From NCBI GenBank assembly GCA_017412115.1, contig JAFPYR010000053.1, forward strand, positions 1-62,814: a stretch of DNA of 62,814 nucleotides, written 5' to 3'. The stretch comes from Bacteroidales bacterium. GTDB taxonomy: Bacteria > Bacteroidota > Bacteroidia > Bacteroidales > UBA3824. This document shows, one piece after another, positions 34,070 to 44,237 of the stretch. The notes under the pieces are model-generated. The model saw nothing but the letters and a program-made list of their open reading frames with translations, was not told the DNA's origin and searched no databases. Made by a program: the position numbers and the translations under genes. Position 1 is the first letter of the stretch. Every line of letters begins with the position of its first letter.

Positions 34070-34984
34070 TCAGTTCATATTACTGATTTTCTGATATTTA
34101 GAATAATTGGAAACATCAGTTTCCTTTAAGATTTGAAGAACTTCGTTTTTTTCGGAAGTTGGTGATACGGAAAAAACGTTTACAATCTCATCGGATTTCG
34201 CCGTAAAAAACAGCGAAACAATAAGAGAATTAGATTTAGCACGCTCTGAGCGCAAAACATATTTCAAGGCCTCCAACATTTTTTTTCTGCCCGCATCAGG
34301 GTCTTTTGGAATTACATCAAGACCTTGACGATGCCAATAATATATGCCCAAACGCAAATTTTCAAAACGTTTATCCAAAAGCGCATCAATAAGGTTGTAA
34401 CGAGAATTTTGTTTGTTATCGGAAGCCGACCAACCCTCATAACCCGAACTTTGAGAATTCAAAACGATTCTAAAAGCCTTTTTGTAATATTCCGAACCGC
34501 CCAAAGGTGAAAACGTATCGTAATCATATCCCAAAATTATATAAGCATAATACGCCAAAACCTGCGTTAAATTGCTTGTAGGATGATTTTCGATGTATTC
34601 CAAAGGCTGACCTTCCAAATAATTGAAAACTAATTTTCCGTCGTTTTCTTTAAAAGTAAAAAGTGGTGAATTATACGAAGTGTAATAAATCGGACGGCTC
34701 AAATTTATTTGAATAGTCCCCGTAAATTTATCAAGCCCGTTATAATCGGTAATTGTAATAAGAACATTACAATCTATTTTTTCATTAACATCGTAAGTGT
34801 GATTCGTCCATTTCCTTTCGTTAAGGAAATCGGTAATGTCTTTTTGTAAAGCCTGAAAGACTGGCGTAGGCGTGTTGGAAAGATTGCTGTAATTGACACT
34901 AACACGGCAGTTAAGTTCTTGAGACAAAGCGCTTTGCATTGTCATCACAAAGATAAATAATATTAAAAAACAAAACCGCCGCAT
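34070..34984 (-). CDS. DUF4835 family protein (PorD-like)
   Basis: The 304-residue protein has a signal peptide (MRRFCFLILFIFVMTMQSALSQ), the ELNCRVSVNYSNL opening, RPIYYTSYNSPLF and YAYIILGYDYDTFSPLGG, which are DUF4835 hallmarks. Members are periplasmic or envelope proteins conserved across Bacteroidota next to coaBC; some annotations call them PorD of the type IX secretion system, which I cannot confirm here. It is the last gene of the bamD-rpoZ-coaBC operon, 27 bases after coaBC. Confidence 0.9.
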   Translation of the reverse strand: MRRFCFLILFIFVMTMQSALSQELNCRVSVNYSNLSNTPTPVFQALQKDITDFLNERKWTNHTYDVNEKIDCNVLITITDYNGLDKFTGTIQINLSRPIYYTSYNSPLFTFKENDGKLVFNYLEGQPLEYIENHPTSNLTQVLAYYAYIILGYDYDTFSPLGGSEYYKKAFRIVLNSQSSGYEGWSASDNKQNSRYNLIDALLDKRFENLRLGIYYWHRQGLDVIPKDPDAGRKKMLEALKYVLRSERAKSNSLIVSLFFTAKSDEIVNVFSVSPTSEKNEVLQILKETDVSNYSKYQKISNMN

Positions 34985-35011
34985 AGTATTTTCTGATTTT
35001 TTAGAATTTTC

Positions 35012-36211
35012 TTAACTATAAAGTTTTTCCGCCACATTATCGACAATATCCTTTGCCACCAAATTTTTAGGCTTCAAATCAAAGGTTTTTGTTTCGTTTT
35101 CTGACACTATTGTAATTTTATTAGTGTCAAAACCGAAACCAGCCCCCTTGTCTTTCAATGAATTAAGAACGATAAAATCAAAATTTTTGTTCTTCAGTTT
35201 CTTTTGTGCATTCGACATTTCGTTGTCGGTTTCAAGCGCAAAACCGACGAAAATTTGATTTTTTCGTTTCAATTTTCCGAGTGCCGCAGCAATATCTTTT
35301 GTCGGTTTTAATGTCAAAATCATTTCGTCGCCGGTCTTTTTGATTTTGGTTTCGGCAGTGATTTCGGGCGTAAAATCCGCAACCGCAGCCGACATAACAG
35401 CTACATCGCAACTTGAAAAATTTTCAAGACACTTTTCATACATCTCTTGCGCCGAATTAACGCCTAAAACCTTGATATTCTGATTTTTAGCTTTAATATC
35501 GACAGGTCCCGAAATCAAAACAACCTGAGCTCCCCTTGATGAAAATTCCTCCGCCAAAGCGTAACCCATTTTGCCGGTAGAATAATTGCTAATAAACCTT
35601 ACCGGATCAATTTTTTCGCGGGTCGGTCCGGCGGTTATAAGAACTTTTTTGCCTGAAAAATCTTGATTTCCAAGCAAATAGTTTTTAGCTGAGAGAAAAA
35701 TTTCCTCCGGCTCAGCCATCCGCCCTTTGCCTGATAAACCGCTTGCCAAAAAACCCTCACCGGCCTCACAAAACATAATTCCACGCTCCTTAAGTGTAGA
35801 AAAATTCTTCTGCGTTGCCACATTAGAATACATATCCAAATCCATTGCCGGAGCAGTTAAAATCTTGCAACGCGCTGAAAGTACGGTAGTTGTAAGCAAA
35901 TTATCAGCTATGCCGTTAGCAATTTTCGCGATAGTATTAGCCGTAGCGGGTGCAATGACAAAAAGGTCAGCCCAAATTCCAAGTTTTACATGAGAGTTCC
36001 ATTCGCCGTTTTCGGGATTGAAAAAATCAGTATAAACCGGATTCTGACTGAGCGTAGCAAAAGTAAGCGGCTGAACAAACTGTTTAGCCGCCTGTGTCAT
36101 CAATACCTTAACCTCGGCATTAGCTTTTTTGAACAAACGTACCAAAGTAGCTGTTTTATAAGCAGATATGCCACCGGTTACTCCGACTAATATTTTTTTG
36201 CCGGTTAACAT
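35012..36211 (-). CDS. coaBC: Bifunctional phosphopantothenoylcysteine decarboxylase / phosphopantothenate-cysteine ligase
   Basis: The 399-residue protein has the CoaC half (LVGVTGGISAYKTATLVRLFKK; the flavin-binding APATANTIAKIANGIADNLL; the PAMDLDMY motif) and the CoaB half (VLITAGPTREKIDPVRFISNYSTGKMG; AVADFTP; KIKKTGDEMILTLKPTKDI). It makes phosphopantetheine for coenzyme A in two steps. It lies six bases downstream of rpoZ in a conserved operon. Confidence 0.97.
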   Translation of the reverse strand: MLTGKKILVGVTGGISAYKTATLVRLFKKANAEVKVLMTQAAKQFVQPLTFATLSQNPVYTDFFNPENGEWNSHVKLGIWADLFVIAPATANTIAKIANGIADNLLTTTVLSARCKILTAPAMDLDMYSNVATQKNFSTLKERGIMFCEAGEGFLASGLSGKGRMAEPEEIFLSAKNYLLGNQDFSGKKVLITAGPTREKIDPVRFISNYSTGKMGYALAEEFSSRGAQVVLISGPVDIKAKNQNIKVLGVNSAQEMYEKCLENFSSCDVAVMSAAVADFTPEITAETKIKKTGDEMILTLKPTKDIAAALGKLKRKNQIFVGFALETDNEMSNAQKKLKNKNFDFIVLNSLKDKGAGFGFDTNKITIVSENETKTFDLKPKNLVAKDIVDNVAEKLYS

Positions 36212-36217
36212 AAAATG

Positions 36218-36757
36218 TTATTTTTTGGCTTTTGCGGAATCTTTTTTAGCTTTTGCCTTAGTATCTTTTTTGTCCTCATTAGAGGTCTCATCCTCTGAAG
36301 CAGAAGCGATGTACTCAGTAGAGCCGGCGATTATATCATCAAAAGATTTTGCATCTTTCAAGGGCTCCACTCTGATAACTTTAGCATTAGCCTCAGCCTC
36401 TTGACGTGCTTTAGCAATCTCCTCAGCCTGAGCTATTTCCTGATCGGAAGGAATTCTGAAATTAATTTTATCTTCCAAAATTTCCTGTAAAGCCAACAAA
36501 GTCGGTTTAGGCAATTTTTCGTAAAATTTTGAAATCTCGATTTGCTCGCGGTTTTCAAAAATTTCTTCCAAATTGTCAGTATACGAAGCAAATTCTTCCA
36601 ACTTTTTGTTAAGTTCGTTTTTCAAATCAATACCGATTTGGTCTGCCCTACGTGAAGCAACGACAACCGTTTCATAAAGATTTCCGGTTTTTGACTCGAG
36701 TTCGCCCGTATCGCGCGTAATAATTGATGTCGGCGCATTAACTTTTTTGTAATCCAT
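36218..36757 (-). CDS. rpoZ: RNA polymerase omega subunit with a long C-terminal extension
   Basis: Residues about 1-110 include TGNLYETVVVASRRADQIGIDLKNELNKKL, the omega/RPB6-like core, in the form usual for Bacteroidota. About 70 further residues are low-complexity: first acidic (ASEDETSNEDKKD), then Lys/Ala-rich (TKAKAKKDSAKAKK). Omega helps assemble RNA polymerase; the tail is presumably disordered. The gene follows bamD by five bases. Confidence 0.88.
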   Translation of the reverse strand: MDYKKVNAPTSIITRDTGELESKTGNLYETVVVASRRADQIGIDLKNELNKKLEEFASYTDNLEEIFENREQIEISKFYEKLPKPTLLALQEILEDKINFRIPSDQEIAQAEEIAKARQEAEANAKVIRVEPLKDAKSFDDIIAGSTEYIASASEDETSNEDKKDTKAKAKKDSAKAKK

Positions 36758-36762
36758 AATTT

Positions 36763-37572
36763 TTATTGTTGACGGTAATATGTTAAATATTCTTTCGTAT
36801 TGTTTTGCATTTTGTTTATGTCCTTGAGATACTTACCGTTAGGATATGCATTAACATAATCGGTAATATCACTTTTGGCATTAACGAAACGCTCTTGTTT
36901 TTTCTCTTCTATACTCTTGTCAGCATACAAATATGCAGATTTTGCAGTGTAATACAAAATATCTTCCTTAAAAGGTGAATCGGGATAGTCCTTCAAACTA
37001 TTTTTCAAGGAGATATTTGCCGCTTTGTAATATCCTAACTTATAATAAAGATATGCGTTGTTGTAAGATTTGGTTTGAAGTTTCAACCTCAATTCGTCCA
37101 AAAGCGCATTGCAAGTATCTTTTTTCGGAGTGTTGGGATATTTCGACAAGAAAAGTTCAAACTCATTGATAGCCAAATTAGTAGACTCTTGATCAAGAGA
37201 CGGCTTGGGAGAGTCCAAATAATAACAATATGCACCAAGATACATTGATTGTTCGGAATATTGGCTGTGAGGATATGTCTGAACGAATTTTCTGAAATAA
37301 TAACCCGCTACATAATAGTCTTTTACGAGATAATTGCACATCGTATAATAGTACAATACTTTCTCGCCCTTGTCCATACCTTTGTAAACGGGCAAAATTT
37401 GTTCAAAGAGTTGTAAAGCTTTGTCGTATTTTTTCAAATCATAATATTCAAAAGCTTTTGTATATTTGAGGTCATAATCGTTGCCTTTTAACAATTTGCT
37501 AAAGCCGCCGCAGGAAACTACCCCCACAGCAACAATCAGTAACAGAGCAACTTTGACAAAATTTTTATTCAT
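36763..37572 (-). CDS. bamD: Outer-membrane assembly lipoprotein BamD
   Basis: The start at 37572 gives a lipoprotein signal (NFVKVALLLIVAVGVVSC) directly; an ATG five codons upstream is also possible. The mature protein has TPR-like helices (YDLKYTKAFEYYDLKKYDKALQLFEQILPVY, ...YYFRKFVQTYPHSQYSEQSMYLGAYCYY). BamD belongs to the BAM machinery that inserts beta-barrels into the outer membrane. It heads the operon bamD-rpoZ-coaBC-DUF4835, as in other Bacteroidota. Confidence 0.94.
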   Translation of the reverse strand: MNKNFVKVALLLIVAVGVVSCGGFSKLLKGNDYDLKYTKAFEYYDLKKYDKALQLFEQILPVYKGMDKGEKVLYYYTMCNYLVKDYYVAGYYFRKFVQTYPHSQYSEQSMYLGAYCYYLDSPKPSLDQESTNLAINEFELFLSKYPNTPKKDTCNALLDELRLKLQTKSYNNAYLYYKLGYYKAANISLKNSLKDYPDSPFKEDILYYTAKSAYLYADKSIEEKKQERFVNAKSDITDYVNAYPNGKYLKDINKMQNNTKEYLTYYRQQ

Positions 37573-37615
37573 CTGAAAACCTTTCATTAATAAAATTTCT
37601 TACAGAAATTCGCAG

Positions 37616-37623
37616 CAAAGGTA
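37616..37623 (-). promoter_or_regulatory. -7 box (TACCTTTG) of the bamD operon
   Basis: TACCTTTG on the minus strand lies about 44 bases upstream of the chosen bamD start and is the only such box before the operon. Confidence 0.6.
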
Positions 37624-37700
37624 ATAATTTTTATTAATATCCGTGCAAAAAATATGTTAAAAATTTTAACTTTTATTTTTTTTATCTACAAAAAAAACAT

Positions 37701-37708
37701 TATCTTTG
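37701..37708 (+). promoter_or_regulatory. -7 box (TATCTTTG)
   Basis: The box lies 22 bases before the ATG at 37730. The TTG inside it had looked like an earlier start, but translation from within the promoter is not credible. Confidence 0.65.
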
Positions 37709-37729
37709 GAAAATAAATTCATCGAAAAA

Positions 37730-38521
37730 ATGAACAGATTTTTAACACTACTATTAACTATTTTAGCAACTACATTGCTTCTGTCATGCAACCGTTCCAA
37801 AAAAGCTGACAAACAGTCGGATACGCTTGTTTTTGACTGCGCGGAATTTGACACTTCGGCTCAAGTTGGCGAAAACAAATGTACCATTAAAATACGGCTT
37901 TTTTATGCCAAAGGTCCTAATGCGCATTTGATTAACGACTCGATTCTCGCCTCGGGAATTTTGCCCGAAGAAGAGCTCAGACGCGGCGCAAAAAAAACAG
38001 TGCCCAAAGCCGTTGAAATTTTTTCACGCAATTACATCAAAGCCTACAAAAAAAACGTAAAACAAGCCTCCAAAGAAGACCCTGAATTTATGGCCGACGA
38101 ACAGGAATTTGTTTTGGAAAGCGGATACAGTTACGGCAAAGACAGCATAATCAATTATCATGCTGACAGTTACTCGTATTCGGGCGGAGTTCACGCCATG
38201 ACCAATTCTTTCACTGTTAATTTCAATCCCAAGACGGGCGGACTCGTAAAATTAACGGATATTATCTTGAAAGAAAAAACTGACGAACTTTGTGAAATAA
38301 TTGTCAAAAACATTGCTGGGCAATACAATGTTTCTAATCTTGAGGGATTGAAAGATAACGGCATTTTTGATATGTTTGACCCCTACATTCCTGAAAATTA
38401 CGTTATCGGAAAAGACACATTGACATTTATTTATGAGGCTGATGAAATCGGTCCGCATTCCTACGGTCAAATCGTTGCTAAGATTCCTTACAATGAAATC
38501 AAACACATAATTAAAAATTAA
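37730..38521 (+). CDS. DUF3298 / RsiV-like lipoprotein
   Basis: The 263-residue product has a lipoprotein signal (LTILATTLLLSC, Cys at about residue 20). It also has the DUF4163/DUF3298 pattern seen in RsiV-like proteins: an N-terminal NxxIxxxI-type beta region and YHADSYSYSGGVHAMTNSFTVNFNPKTGGLVKLTDII, then YEADEIGPHSYGQIVAKIPYNEI. In Bacillus RsiV this fold binds lysozyme, but here it is a free lipoprotein with no anti-sigma part. It is followed after five bases by the alpha-2-macroglobulin gene, so both are probably made together. Confidence 0.85.
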   Translation: MNRFLTLLLTILATTLLLSCNRSKKADKQSDTLVFDCAEFDTSAQVGENKCTIKIRLFYAKGPNAHLINDSILASGILPEEELRRGAKKTVPKAVEIFSRNYIKAYKKNVKQASKEDPEFMADEQEFVLESGYSYGKDSIINYHADSYSYSGGVHAMTNSFTVNFNPKTGGLVKLTDIILKEKTDELCEIIVKNIAGQYNVSNLEGLKDNGIFDMFDPYIPENYVIGKDTLTFIYEADEIGPHSYGQIVAKIPYNEIKHIIKN

Positions 38522-38526
38522 AAGAT

Positions 38527-41500
38527 ATGACTAAAAAACAAATTATTTTGGCGGCAGTCTGTGCGCTTACGGTTATTATAATCGTAACGATTGCCCTTAA
38601 AGGTTCAAAACCGAAAATCAATTCGTCCGAGCCGGAATTCGCGCAATACATTTCGGCTTACACTAACGGTGCAATAAACAAAAACAGCTCTGTTAAAGTC
38701 ATTATTAACAGTACGTTAGCCGAAAAAATCGGCAAAAACGTCAAAGCCGATGACTTAATAAAAATCTACCCCTCAATCAGCGGAGAATGTAAATTCACCG
38801 ATGAAAGAACTATCGAATTTACGCCGAAAGCCGGCTTTAGAAACGATAAGGAATACATTGCTGAATTCAACCTCAAAAAACTTATCGACACGGGTAATGA
38901 CAAATTAGATAAATTCGTTTTCGGATTTTCGGTCATAACACAAGACATGAGGATTATAATCGAGAATCAAACCACAACCGACAGAAAAACTCTTAAATAC
39001 CAAAGAGTTGCGGGCGTTGTCAAAACCTCCGATTATGAAATTTTGCAAAACATAAAACATTCTGTTTCTGCAACTTACAACGGAAAAGATATTCCCGTTA
39101 ATTTCCGCGAAACGGAAGATGCCTCTCAAAATTTCAATTTTACGATCGATAGTATCGAGCGTTTCGACCAAACCAAAAGACTCGTTATAAAATATGACGG
39201 CTCTAATCTCGACTCAAAATCCAAAGGCGAAAGAATCATTGAAATTCCATCTATCAAAGAATTCAAAGTCAATAAAATAGATGTTATAAACGACGAAAAA
39301 CAATGCTTAAAAATTGTTTTTTCGGACCCGTTGAAAGAAAATCAGGATTTGGAAGGTTTGATTTCAATCAAAGAAGGCAGGGACAACCGCTCAGAAAAAG
39401 CAAATTCCGATTATAAATTTCAAATCGAAGACAATTGCGTCAATATTTTTCCCGCAACAAGAAAACGCGGCGAAATTCAAATTACTCTTGCTGAAGGCAT
39501 TCAAAACATTTTAGGAACCAAAACCGACGGCGACCAGATTTTTAACGTGAATTTTGAGGTTTTAAAACCACAAATCCGCACCGTTAAAACAGGTATAATC
39601 CTACCTGAAAGCAATGACGGTTTGGTATATCCGTTCGAGGCAGTAAACCTTACTGCGGTAGATGTTACCATTATTAAAGTTTTGGAAAAGAACATTTTAA
39701 GTTATATCCGCGATTATTCTGAATATTACAACGAAGGTAATATCGCTAAAACAGGCGTTCCCGTTTTCAGAAAAACAATTCACATCGCAAAAGACGATGA
39801 CGAAAGCGTTAAAGAATGGAAACGTTATTATCTCGAACTCTCAAAACTCGTTAAAACCGAACCCGGAACAATTTACGATTTGAAAATCGCTTTCAGAAAA
39901 TCCCACGCCGTTTTCGATTGCGACACCTGCGGCGGAGGTTATGACGCCACCAACGAACAAGACGTTGATATGACGGATTTTGAAAAACTTTCAGGATACA
40001 ATTATTATGGTCTTGACGGTTATTCCTACGGTTATTACGACGATTATGACTATGACTACGATTACGGTGGAACATGGGAACGCCGTCAAAATCCTTGTTA
40101 CCAAGAGTATTACTCCAGCGATAAATTTATCGAACAATGTATTTTGGCATCAAATCTCGGTGTTATCGCCAAAAAAGGTCCTAACAACAATTTAACTGTC
40201 TATGCTACAGACCTTAAAAGTGCGAAATCTGTCAGCGGAGCAACCGTTGAAATCTACGGTTATCAGCAACAATTGTTAGCAACCAAAACCACTGACGGCG
40301 ACGGTAAAGCCGATTTCAACGACGTTAAAAAAGCATACGTGGCTGTCGTTAAAAACGGAGACGAAGCAAATTATTTGAAACTCGACGATGGTAACTCATT
40401 ATCATTGAGCAAATTCGACATTTCAGGCACAGATGTAACCGACGGTTTGAGAGGTTATCTTTACGGCGAAAGAGGCGTTTGGAGACCGGGCGATTCGATT
40501 CACCTTAGTTTCATCTTAAAAGAAGAAAACGAACAACCCTTGCCCGAAGGTTTCCCAATAACCTTGGAGGTTAGAAATTCACGCTCTCAACAGATTGTAA
40601 AAGAAACTGTTAAGAAAAACAATACTAATTTTTACGTATTTAATTTCAAGACCGACGACGAGGCTCCTACGGGAACTTACAATGCTGTTGTAACTTGCGG
40701 AAACGCAACTTTCAGAACCAACCTCAGAGTTGAAAACGTAAAACCTAACCGCCTTAAAATCTTTGCCGATTTCAACAAAGAATTTTTAACGACCAAAAAC
40801 AATTCGCTGAAAATCAAATCGACATGGCTGCACGGGGCAACGGCTGCAAATCTAAAAGTCAGCGTTTCAAGAAAACTTTCTCCAAAAGACTTGGAGTTTG
40901 AAAATTTCAAAGATTATAGATTTTCAAATGCCCGCACAACCGATTATGACGGTTACGAACAACAAATTTTCTCCGGCAATTTAGACCAAAACGGAGAGGT
41001 TACGGTAAGGGAACTTTTCAACAAAAAATCTTGGGAAACTTTCCCGAACAAACTCAGAGCCCGTTATGAAATCAAAGTTTTTGAAAAAAGCGGTGCTTTT
41101 TCAATCGATGCGGCCTCAATAGATTTGTATCCATACGATTATTATTTCGGTATCAGAATGCCGCAAACCGACCGTTGGTGTCTTGAGGTTGATAAAGATT
41201 ATAAAGTGGATTTGGTTGCCGTTGATACATACGGAAAATTAGACACCAAAAACCACAGAATTGCCGTTAAACTTTACAAACTAAAATGGCAATATTGGTA
41301 CGATTCCAATAACTACATCTCAAATTACGACACTGAAATTCTTCAAGGCGACACTCTGAATATCAGCGGAAGAGCCTCTTATAATTTCAAAGTAAAATAT
41401 CCCGATTGGGGACGTTATATGATTGAAGCAACGGATTTGGAAACGGGAAATACCTCATCTGAAATTTTCTATATGGACTGGCCCGAAAGTTTCGGCAGAA

Positions 41501-44112
41501 GTCCGATGATGAGTCAAGGTACGACCGTTATCGAATTAACATCGGACAAAACGACTTACAACGTAGGCGAAACGGTTAAAATAAATATTCCCGCTCCCGA
41601 AGACAGCCGTGCTTTGATTTCGATTGAAAGTGCCTCAAAAGTGCTTAGAAGTCAATGGATTGATGCTAAAGCCGGAAACACTGAATTTCAGTTTCAGACG
41701 GACGAAAAAATGGTTCCGGGCGCATACGTTTTTGTAACACTTTTACAGCCTCATGGTCAAACGGTTAACGATTTGCCGATAAGAATGTACGGTGTTTTGC
41801 CTATAAATGTTGAAGACGAAAAAACAAAACTTCAACCCGAAATTTCAATGCCCGAAAAAATCGAGGCTGAATCCGAGGTTCATATCACCGTTTCTGAAAA
41901 GAGCAACAAATCAATGACTTACACCATTGCCGTAGTTGATGACGGATTGTTGGATTTAACACATTTCAAAACGCCTGACGCTTGGAAAACATTCTACTCA
42001 CGTCCAAGTCTGAATGTTAGAACCTTTGATATGTTTGACAATGTTATCGGAGCATTCGGCGGCAAAATAGAAAGAATTTTTTCAATCGGTGGTGACGACG
42101 AAAACGATTCGGGTTCAGGAAAGAAAAAAGCAAACAATTTTGAAAGCGTAGTTGCGTTTTTAGGACCGTTTACCTACGACGGCAAAAAACGTACTCACAC
42201 TATTAAAATGCCCAAATATATCGGTTCTGTCCGCACAATGGTTGTTGCCGGCAACGGAAAGGCTTTCGGTTCTGCCGAAAAAACCTCAATCGTCAGCAAG
42301 CCGTTAATGCTTTATGCTACAACGCCCAGATTGTTAAGCACTTCGGAGAAATTTGTTCTTCCCGTAACCGTTTTCACGGGTGAAGACAACATCAAGGACG
42401 TTAATATCTCAGTGAAAGCCTCTAACGGATTTACTCTTGAGGGTGAAAAATCTAAACAGCTTAGTTTCAGCGGCAAAGGCGAACAAAACCCCGAATTTGA
42501 ACTCAAAACTGCTGACACTCCCGGAATCGGTACAATTGAAATAACGGCCGTTTCTGGTTCGCACAAATCTACGGTAAAACTTGACGTTGAAATCCGTCAG
42601 CCCAACGTTAAAACCACGCACAGCTGGCAAAGACTCGTTAAGAAAGGCGAAACCGTTGATATTGAGTTTGATGCCATCGGAAGGAAAAACACCAATACGG
42701 GACAAATCAACGTCTGCGGTGTATTGCCTATGAATTTGGATTACCATTTAACCGAGATTAATGCTTATCCTTACGAATCATTGGAAAGTATCGTAAGCCG
42801 CGGTTTTGCAATGCTTTATGCTGACAAATTAAGCGATATGACTGCCGCTAAAAAAGATTCAATCGAAAGCATAATCCGCAAATCAATCGAAAAGGTTTAT
42901 TCTTATCAAGCCTCAAGCGGCGGTATGAGTTATTGGAGAAATTATAACTACACTGACGTTTGGATTACAAACTATACGGGACACTTTATGGCAGAGGCGC
43001 AAAAAGCGGGTTATTCCGTTAAAAAAGACTTCTTCGACAAGTGGAAAAAATATCAAAAAGCCAAAGCCGAGGGTTGGACTGCCGATAATAGGGAAAGTTA
43101 TTCCTCACAAGCTTACAGACTTTACACTTTAACACTTAACAACGAGGCACTTACGGGTCAGATGAACCGTTTAAAACAACAGAAAAACTTAACGGACGAT
43201 GCCAAAATCTATTTGGCTGCGGCATACGCTTTGTGCGGAAAAGCAGAAACCGGAAAATCTCTTATCAATACTATCCCCGTAGAAAACAAGTATTATGATA
43301 AGACTTCTATGTTATTGACATTGTGCGAATTAGGTGAAAGAGAAAAAGCCTTTACGATAGCAAGAAATCTTTCTTTGGAATTAACCTCTGAGAATTATTG
43401 GGCGTTATTGCATTACGAATCAATGTCGGTTTTTGCACTTGGAAAATACTTTGAAAAGTACAAACAAGCCAAAGAAATAAACTGCAATTACAAGTTTAAT
43501 TCTCAAGCCGCAAAAAATGTTAAAACCGAAAAACTTTTCTATTCGGGAGATTTGAAATTTACCGAAACGGGTAAACAAGTTTTGACATTTACCAACAACA
43601 GCAGCGGCGACCTTTATGTGGAATTAACCAACAGCGGTATTCCCGAAGTCGGTCAAGAAAAAGCGGAAAGTTCTATTATAACATGTTCCGTAAAATATGT
43701 TGATGCTTCAGGCAAAGAAATTTCGCCCAAAAACATAAAACAAGGCACGGAATTTACTTCCATCGTTACAATCAAAAATCCGTCAGATGAATACATTAAC
43801 GATTTGGTAATCACAGAAATGTACGCCTCTGGTTGGGAAATTGACAACAACATTGTCAGTGATTCAGGCAGCGATGATAACGACGATGATGACTACTATT
43901 ACAGACGTAAATACAGCATCAATTTTACCGATATTAGAGACGACAAGAAATTAACGTATTTCACATTGAACCCCAAAGGTTCGATAACGTTCAAAACACA
44001 ACTTGTTGCCGCTTATAAAGGTAGTTATTATTTGCCCGGCATAGTTTGCGAAAACCTCAAAGACAATAAGATTTTTGCAAAAACCCAAGGCAGCACTACC
44101 GAAGTAGAATAA
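38527..44112 (+). CDS. Alpha-2-macroglobulin-like protein without thioester
   Basis: The 1,861-residue protein has an N-terminal hydrophobic segment (signal or anchor), repeated MG-type beta domains, the macroglobulin landmark GLRGYLYGERGVWRPGDSIHLSF (about residues 640-665), a bait-like region, and the C-terminal alpha/alpha toroid domain (SIESIIRKSIEKVYSYQASSGGMSYW). Family members trap proteases; many carry a Cys-x-x-Gln thioester in a YPYGCLEQ motif. Here the segment is YPYESLES at residues 1414-1421, so Cys and Gln are both Ser. A tyrosine/glycine/aspartate-rich stretch (about residues 495-520) is also unusual. It shares a promoter with the DUF3298 lipoprotein upstream. Confidence 0.93.
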   Translation: MTKKQIILAAVCALTVIIIVTIALKGSKPKINSSEPEFAQYISAYTNGAINKNSSVKVIINSTLAEKIGKNVKADDLIKIYPSISGECKFTDERTIEFTPKAGFRNDKEYIAEFNLKKLIDTGNDKLDKFVFGFSVITQDMRIIIENQTTTDRKTLKYQRVAGVVKTSDYEILQNIKHSVSATYNGKDIPVNFRETEDASQNFNFTIDSIERFDQTKRLVIKYDGSNLDSKSKGERIIEIPSIKEFKVNKIDVINDEKQCLKIVFSDPLKENQDLEGLISIKEGRDNRSEKANSDYKFQIEDNCVNIFPATRKRGEIQITLAEGIQNILGTKTDGDQIFNVNFEVLKPQIRTVKTGIILPESNDGLVYPFEAVNLTAVDVTIIKVLEKNILSYIRDYSEYYNEGNIAKTGVPVFRKTIHIAKDDDESVKEWKRYYLELSKLVKTEPGTIYDLKIAFRKSHAVFDCDTCGGGYDATNEQDVDMTDFEKLSGYNYYGLDGYSYGYYDDYDYDYDYGGTWERRQNPCYQEYYSSDKFIEQCILASNLGVIAKKGPNNNLTVYATDLKSAKSVSGATVEIYGYQQQLLATKTTDGDGKADFNDVKKAYVAVVKNGDEANYLKLDDGNSLSLSKFDISGTDVTDGLRGYLYGERGVWRPGDSIHLSFILKEENEQPLPEGFPITLEVRNSRSQQIVKETVKKNNTNFYVFNFKTDDEAPTGTYNAVVTCGNATFRTNLRVENVKPNRLKIFADFNKEFLTTKNNSLKIKSTWLHGATAANLKVSVSRKLSPKDLEFENFKDYRFSNARTTDYDGYEQQIFSGNLDQNGEVTVRELFNKKSWETFPNKLRARYEIKVFEKSGAFSIDAASIDLYPYDYYFGIRMPQTDRWCLEVDKDYKVDLVAVDTYGKLDTKNHRIAVKLYKLKWQYWYDSNNYISNYDTEILQGDTLNISGRASYNFKVKYPDWGRYMIEATDLETGNTSSEIFYMDWPESFGRSPMMSQGTTVIELTSDKTTYNVGETVKINIPAPEDSRALISIESASKVLRSQWIDAKAGNTEFQFQTDEKMVPGAYVFVTLLQPHGQTVNDLPIRMYGVLPINVEDEKTKLQPEISMPEKIEAESEVHITVSEKSNKSMTYTIAVVDDGLLDLTHFKTPDAWKTFYSRPSLNVRTFDMFDNVIGAFGGKIERIFSIGGDDENDSGSGKKKANNFESVVAFLGPFTYDGKKRTHTIKMPKYIGSVRTMVVAGNGKAFGSAEKTSIVSKPLMLYATTPRLLSTSEKFVLPVTVFTGEDNIKDVNISVKASNGFTLEGEKSKQLSFSGKGEQNPEFELKTADTPGIGTIEITAVSGSHKSTVKLDVEIRQPNVKTTHSWQRLVKKGETVDIEFDAIGRKNTNTGQINVCGVLPMNLDYHLTEINAYPYESLESIVSRGFAMLYADKLSDMTAAKKDSIESIIRKSIEKVYSYQASSGGMSYWRNYNYTDVWITNYTGHFMAEAQKAGYSVKKDFFDKWKKYQKAKAEGWTADNRESYSSQAYRLYTLTLNNEALTGQMNRLKQQKNLTDDAKIYLAAAYALCGKAETGKSLINTIPVENKYYDKTSMLLTLCELGEREKAFTIARNLSLELTSENYWALLHYESMSVFALGKYFEKYKQAKEINCNYKFNSQAAKNVKTEKLFYSGDLKFTETGKQVLTFTNNSSGDLYVELTNSGIPEVGQEKAESSIITCSVKYVDASGKEISPKNIKQGTEFTSIVTIKNPSDEYINDLVITEMYASGWEIDNNIVSDSGSDDNDDDDYYYRRKYSINFTDIRDDKKLTYFTLNPKGSITFKTQLVAAYKGSYYLPGIVCENLKDNKIFAKTQGSTTEVE

Positions 44113-44141
44113 AAATATCGCTGTAATCGTTTTTTTTAAGG

Positions 44142-44184
44142 AAAATCCCCAAAACTCACCCAAAGTATGTTTTGGGGATTTTTT
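44142..44184 (+). terminator. Intrinsic terminator after the alpha-2-macroglobulin gene
   Basis: AAAATCCCCAAAAC pairs perfectly with GTTTTGGGGATTTT, and the arm runs into a T tract. Confidence 0.8.
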
Positions 44185-44199
44185 ATTAAATATTTTTTT

Positions 44200-44207
44200 T
44201 ATATTTG
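44200..44207 (+). promoter_or_regulatory. -7 box (TATATTTG)
   Basis: TATATTTG followed by C lies 31 bases before the ATG at 44238. Confidence 0.6.
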
Positions 44208-44237
44208 CGGTTAATAACAATTTAAATCACATACAAC

